Below are positions 61,631 through 64,000 of a stretch of DNA of 64,000 nucleotides, piece by piece. Each line of letters opens with the position of its first letter. Within the stretch, counting starts at the first letter, position 1. Source of the DNA: Acidipropionibacterium jensenii DSM 20535 (lineage in GTDB: Bacteria; Actinomycetota; Actinomycetes; Propionibacteriales; Propionibacteriaceae); contig NZ_AUDD01000014.1 in assembly GCF_000425285.1 (NCBI RefSeq), positions 1 to 64,000 of the forward strand. The letters are read 5' to 3'. Below the pieces are notes generated by a model that was given only the letters and a program-made list of their open reading frames with translations, was not told the origin of the DNA and searched no databases. Both the position numbers and the translations under genes were made by a program.

Positions 61631-63412
61631 TCAGTGCCGGTGCAGCCAGATGAGCCGCCTCTGCAGCAGGTGCATTGGCGCGGCGTCATTCTTCTCCCCG
61701 GGGATCTCCCGGTAGAGCTGGCCCCAGGCGGCCTGCGGGGTGAGCCGGTGGTCGCGGGCGAAGTCCTTCAGGGCGGTGGAGATCTCCCGGCGCATCTCGT
61801 GGGGGTCGGTGATCTCGTCGTAGACGGATCCTCCGGCATGCTGCAGGGCGATCAGGTCCTCGCGCCTCTCCTGCCTGCTGAGGGCCTCCTGGCTGGCCCG
61901 TCGGGCGCGTCTGACCGAGGCCACCTTCTTGGCCTTCTCGGCGCGCGCCTGCTCGTCTCGGGCCAGCAGGGCCCTCTCCTGGGCGGGGGTCAGCAGCCCG
62001 TCGAGGGCGAAAAGTCCGCCGTCGGAGGGTTCGGTGGCGGTCTCGATGACCTCCCCGAGGATGGCGTCGGAGGCGACCGCCTGCCATCCGGGGCCTCCCT
62101 CACCGGGCTCGTTGCGCTCGCGCTCGGCCTCCTCCAGCGGGTCCCCCTCGGTCGGCGGGGCGATCACGTGGTCGCGCTGCTCCTCCATCTCGGCGGCCAG
62201 GTCGAGCAGTCTGCTCACCGCGGGGAGGAAGACGGTGGCCCGCTCCCGCCGGTTGCGGGCGCGCACCACCCGGCCGACCATCTGGGCGAAGAAGAGCGGG
62301 GTGGAGGCGGTGGTGGAGTAGATGAGGACGGCGGCGTCGGGGACGTCGACCCCCTCGGTGATGAGGCGGACGCAGACCGCGCAGATGGTGTCGGGGTCGT
62401 CGCGGTAGTCGGCGAGTTTGCGGGCCGAGGCGGCGTCATCGGAGACGATGACGCTGGCCCGGTTCCCGGTGACCTGGTTCCACACCTCGGCGTACTCCTT
62501 GGCGACCTCCTGGTTGGAGGCCGGGATGAGGACCTTGGCGTGCGGGATCTGGCCGGAGTCGCGCAGTCGGTTGACCCGGGCCCAGGCGGCAGCCATCACA
62601 TGGGCGATCCACTCCCCGTCGGGGTCCAGTGCGGTGCGCCAGGCCATCTCCTCGGAGCTGCGGGTGAGTTCGGAGTCGCCGAGAATCGCGGTGTGCTCCT
62701 CGCCGACCGAGTCGTTCCAGGTGGATCGTCCCGAGTAGGTGGCGAAGGTCACCGGGCGCACGACGCCGTCGTGCAGCGCCTCGGCGTAGCCGTAGGTGTG
62801 GTCGGCGACCGACTCCAGGACCCCCTCCCCGACGTCCTCGTAGTGGACGTGGGCGATCTTCGCGTCGTCGGAGCGGAACGGCGTCCCGGTGACCCCGAGG
62901 CGTCGACGGGCGTGGGAGAAGGCGTCGATGACGCCGGCCCCCCAGCTCATCTGGTCGCCGGCGTGGTGGATCTCGTCGAAGATCACCAGGGTGCGATGTG
63001 TCTCGGCGCGCGCGGCGTGCAGGGCGGGCTTCTGGGCCACCTGGGCGTAGGTCACCACGCAGCCGTGGGCGTCGGAGGGCAGCCGCTCGGAGTTGGGGGT
63101 GTCGCGCAGGTCCAGTCCGAGGGCACCGGCGGCCCCGATCCACTGGGTGCGCAGGTGGTCGGTGGGGCACACCACGATGACCCGATCGATGACGTGGGTC
63201 TGCCACAGGTGGGCGGCCACGGCCAGGGTGAAGGTCGTCTTGCCGGCTCCCGGTGTGGCGCACTCCAGCCAGTCGGTGGGATCGGCGGCGATGTACCTGT
63301 CAAGGGCCTCGCGCTGCCAGGCGCGCAGTCGGACCGGCATTCTGGGGCCCTTGGCCGCAAACCGTGAAACCACCTGTCCCCTTCCCGAGGTTCTCGTCAT
63401 GAGGTGTGACAC
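61631..63412 (-). CDS. DEAD/DEAH-box helicase (XPB/Res-like)
   Basis: This 593-residue superfamily-2 helicase has Walker A ATPGAGKT, DEIHH (motif II), VTGTPFRSD (motif III), TEGVDVPDAAVLIYST and QMVGRVVRARN (motif VI). The C-terminal ~170 residues (EEQRDHVIAPPTEGD to the end) are charged and helical, with an RRARRASQEALSRQERRED stretch. It may act in DNA repair or as a defence-like nuclease-free helicase. The start is GTG 63412 (-10 TAGGTT at 63422-63427) or ATG 63400. Confidence 0.85.
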   Translation of the reverse strand: MSHLMTRTSGRGQVVSRFAAKGPRMPVRLRAWQREALDRYIAADPTDWLECATPGAGKTTFTLAVAAHLWQTHVIDRVIVVCPTDHLRTQWIGAAGALGLDLRDTPNSERLPSDAHGCVVTYAQVAQKPALHAARAETHRTLVIFDEIHHAGDQMSWGAGVIDAFSHARRRLGVTGTPFRSDDAKIAHVHYEDVGEGVLESVADHTYGYAEALHDGVVRPVTFATYSGRSTWNDSVGEEHTAILGDSELTRSSEEMAWRTALDPDGEWIAHVMAAAWARVNRLRDSGQIPHAKVLIPASNQEVAKEYAEVWNQVTGNRASVIVSDDAASARKLADYRDDPDTICAVCVRLITEGVDVPDAAVLIYSTTASTPLFFAQMVGRVVRARNRRERATVFLPAVSRLLDLAAEMEEQRDHVIAPPTEGDPLEEAERERNEPGEGGPGWQAVASDAILGEVIETATEPSDGGLFALDGLLTPAQERALLARDEQARAEKAKKVASVRRARRASQEALSRQERREDLIALQHAGGSVYDEITDPHEMRREISTALKDFARDHRLTPQAAWGQLYREIPGEKNDAAPMHLLQRRLIWLHRH

Positions 63413-63441
63413 CAGCGGACAAACCTAGCTCATCGATCGCC

Positions 63442-64000
63442 TCATCGCCGCGTCCTGGTCACCACCTGGTGCTGGTGGGACTCGACGGTCACCGTGCCCT
63501 GCTGGTCGGTGCGGCGCACCTCCATGCCGAGCCGGCCGGCCAGCCTGAGGGCGCCGGCCGCCGGGTGCCCGTAACTGTTGTCGAGCCCCGACGAGGCGAT
63601 CGCCAGGCGGGCCCCGGTGGCTCTCCAGAAGGCCTCGTCCTGGCGGCCCGATCCGTGGTGGGGCATCACCAGGACCTGTGCCTGCAGGCTTCGCCCCGAG
63701 CCCTCGGCCCAGCGCCGGGCGGCCTGCTGGGCCAGCGGCTCGATGTCCCCGGTGAGCATCGCGGTGAGCTCGGGGGTGCGGGCGCGCACCACCACCGAGG
63801 AGTTGTTCTCGGCCGATGACTCCCCCGACCCAGCGTCCTCCTCACCGTCGACCGGCCCCGACCAGAGCACCTCCAGGTGCACCTGGCCGACCTGGACGGT
63901 GTCTCCGGGCACCGCCGCCCGCAGCCGGACCCCGGCCCCGGCCGCGCTCCTGAGGACCCGTTGCGCCTCGGCCCTGGGGGAGGCCAGCGGGGAGACCAGC
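63442..64000 (-). CDS. comEC: ComEC/Rec2 family protein, C-terminal part (cut by window edge)
   Basis: The frame stays open to the window edge and encodes the C-terminal metallo-beta-lactamase-like domain of ComEC: VPGDTVQVGQVHLEVLWSG, MLTGDIEPLAQQAAR, VLVMPHHGSGRQDEAFW, and the ending YGHPAAGALRLAG and RTDQQGTVTVE. ComEC forms the DNA-uptake channel in competent bacteria; the TM part lies beyond the edge. The helicase and holA follow on the same strand. Confidence 0.85.
   Translation of the reverse strand, partial: LVSPLASPRAEAQRVLRSAAGAGVRLRAAVPGDTVQVGQVHLEVLWSGPVDGEEDAGSGESSAENNSSVVVRARTPELTAMLTGDIEPLAQQAARRWAEGSGRSLQAQVLVMPHHGSGRQDEAFWRATGARLAIASSGLDNSYGHPAAGALRLAGRLGMEVRRTDQQGTVTVESHQHQVVTRTRR

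Overview
The window is high-GC, densely packed chromosomal DNA from an actinobacterium of the Propionibacteriaceae. The reasons are family-level protein resemblance and gene content: a long-form leuA, a 'long' MenB, paired ~630-aa acyl-CoA synthetases, DUF3097 and the recO/uppS/era/ybeY/phoH/hrcA/dnaJ/hemW/lepA/holA/comEC neighbourhood. Acidipropionibacterium or a close relative is my best guess, but the genus is an inference. Many genes begin directly downstream of a TANNNT-like -10 box with a 6-8 nt gap, the signature of leaderless mRNAs in Actinobacteria.

Layout. 1-1.4 kb is a decayed accessory patch: the end of an ISL3-family insertion sequence inserted into the 3' part of an Rhs gene, then a ribbon-helix-helix antitoxin-like gene with a frameshifted partner. 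1.5-18.1 kb is core: recO, a secreted subtilisin-like protease, a proton antiporter, uppS, a class II amidotransferase, leuA behind a leucine leader peptide, an amidohydrolase, and the overlapping phoH-ybeY-corC-era operon, followed by a small kinase-like gene and a proline iminopeptidase. 18.1-25.3 kb holds a queuosine-precursor transporter and tgt on either side of a sensor kinase / response regulator / NatAB-type ABC exporter operon, then a DMT exporter. 25.4-38 kb carries a beta-helix protein, a RecQ helicase fused to a phosphoribosyltransferase-like tail, DoxX, hrcA-dnaJ-rsmE with a CIRCE operator, a metallo-hydrolase, a secreted S1 protease with a small lipoprotein, a histidinol-phosphatase/inositol-phosphatase-like gene, DUF3097 and hemW. 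38-45 kb has a sugar ABC importer, a reductase-like gene and a TetR-controlled ABC exporter. 45-49 kb is a tandem pair of acetyl/propionyl-CoA synthetases. 49-58 kb is the menaquinone region: rhomboid-menB and menE, menF on the plus strand, menC-menD on the minus strand, with an ABC-F ATPase between them that has its own leader peptide. 58-64 kb is lepA, rpsT, holA, a DEAD/DEAH helicase and the end of comEC.

How parts fit. MenF, MenD, MenC, MenE and MenB supply the chorismate-to-dihydroxynaphthoyl-CoA part of menaquinone synthesis (MenH, MenI, MenA and MenG are not in the window). YhhQ and Tgt could make a queuosine-salvage route. HrcA with CIRCE gives heat-shock control of hrcA-dnaJ-rsmE. 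The two strongest regulatory observations are short leader ORFs with base-pairing potential upstream of leuA and of the ABC-F gene. No tRNA, rRNA, CRISPR array, prophage or replication origin was recognised.
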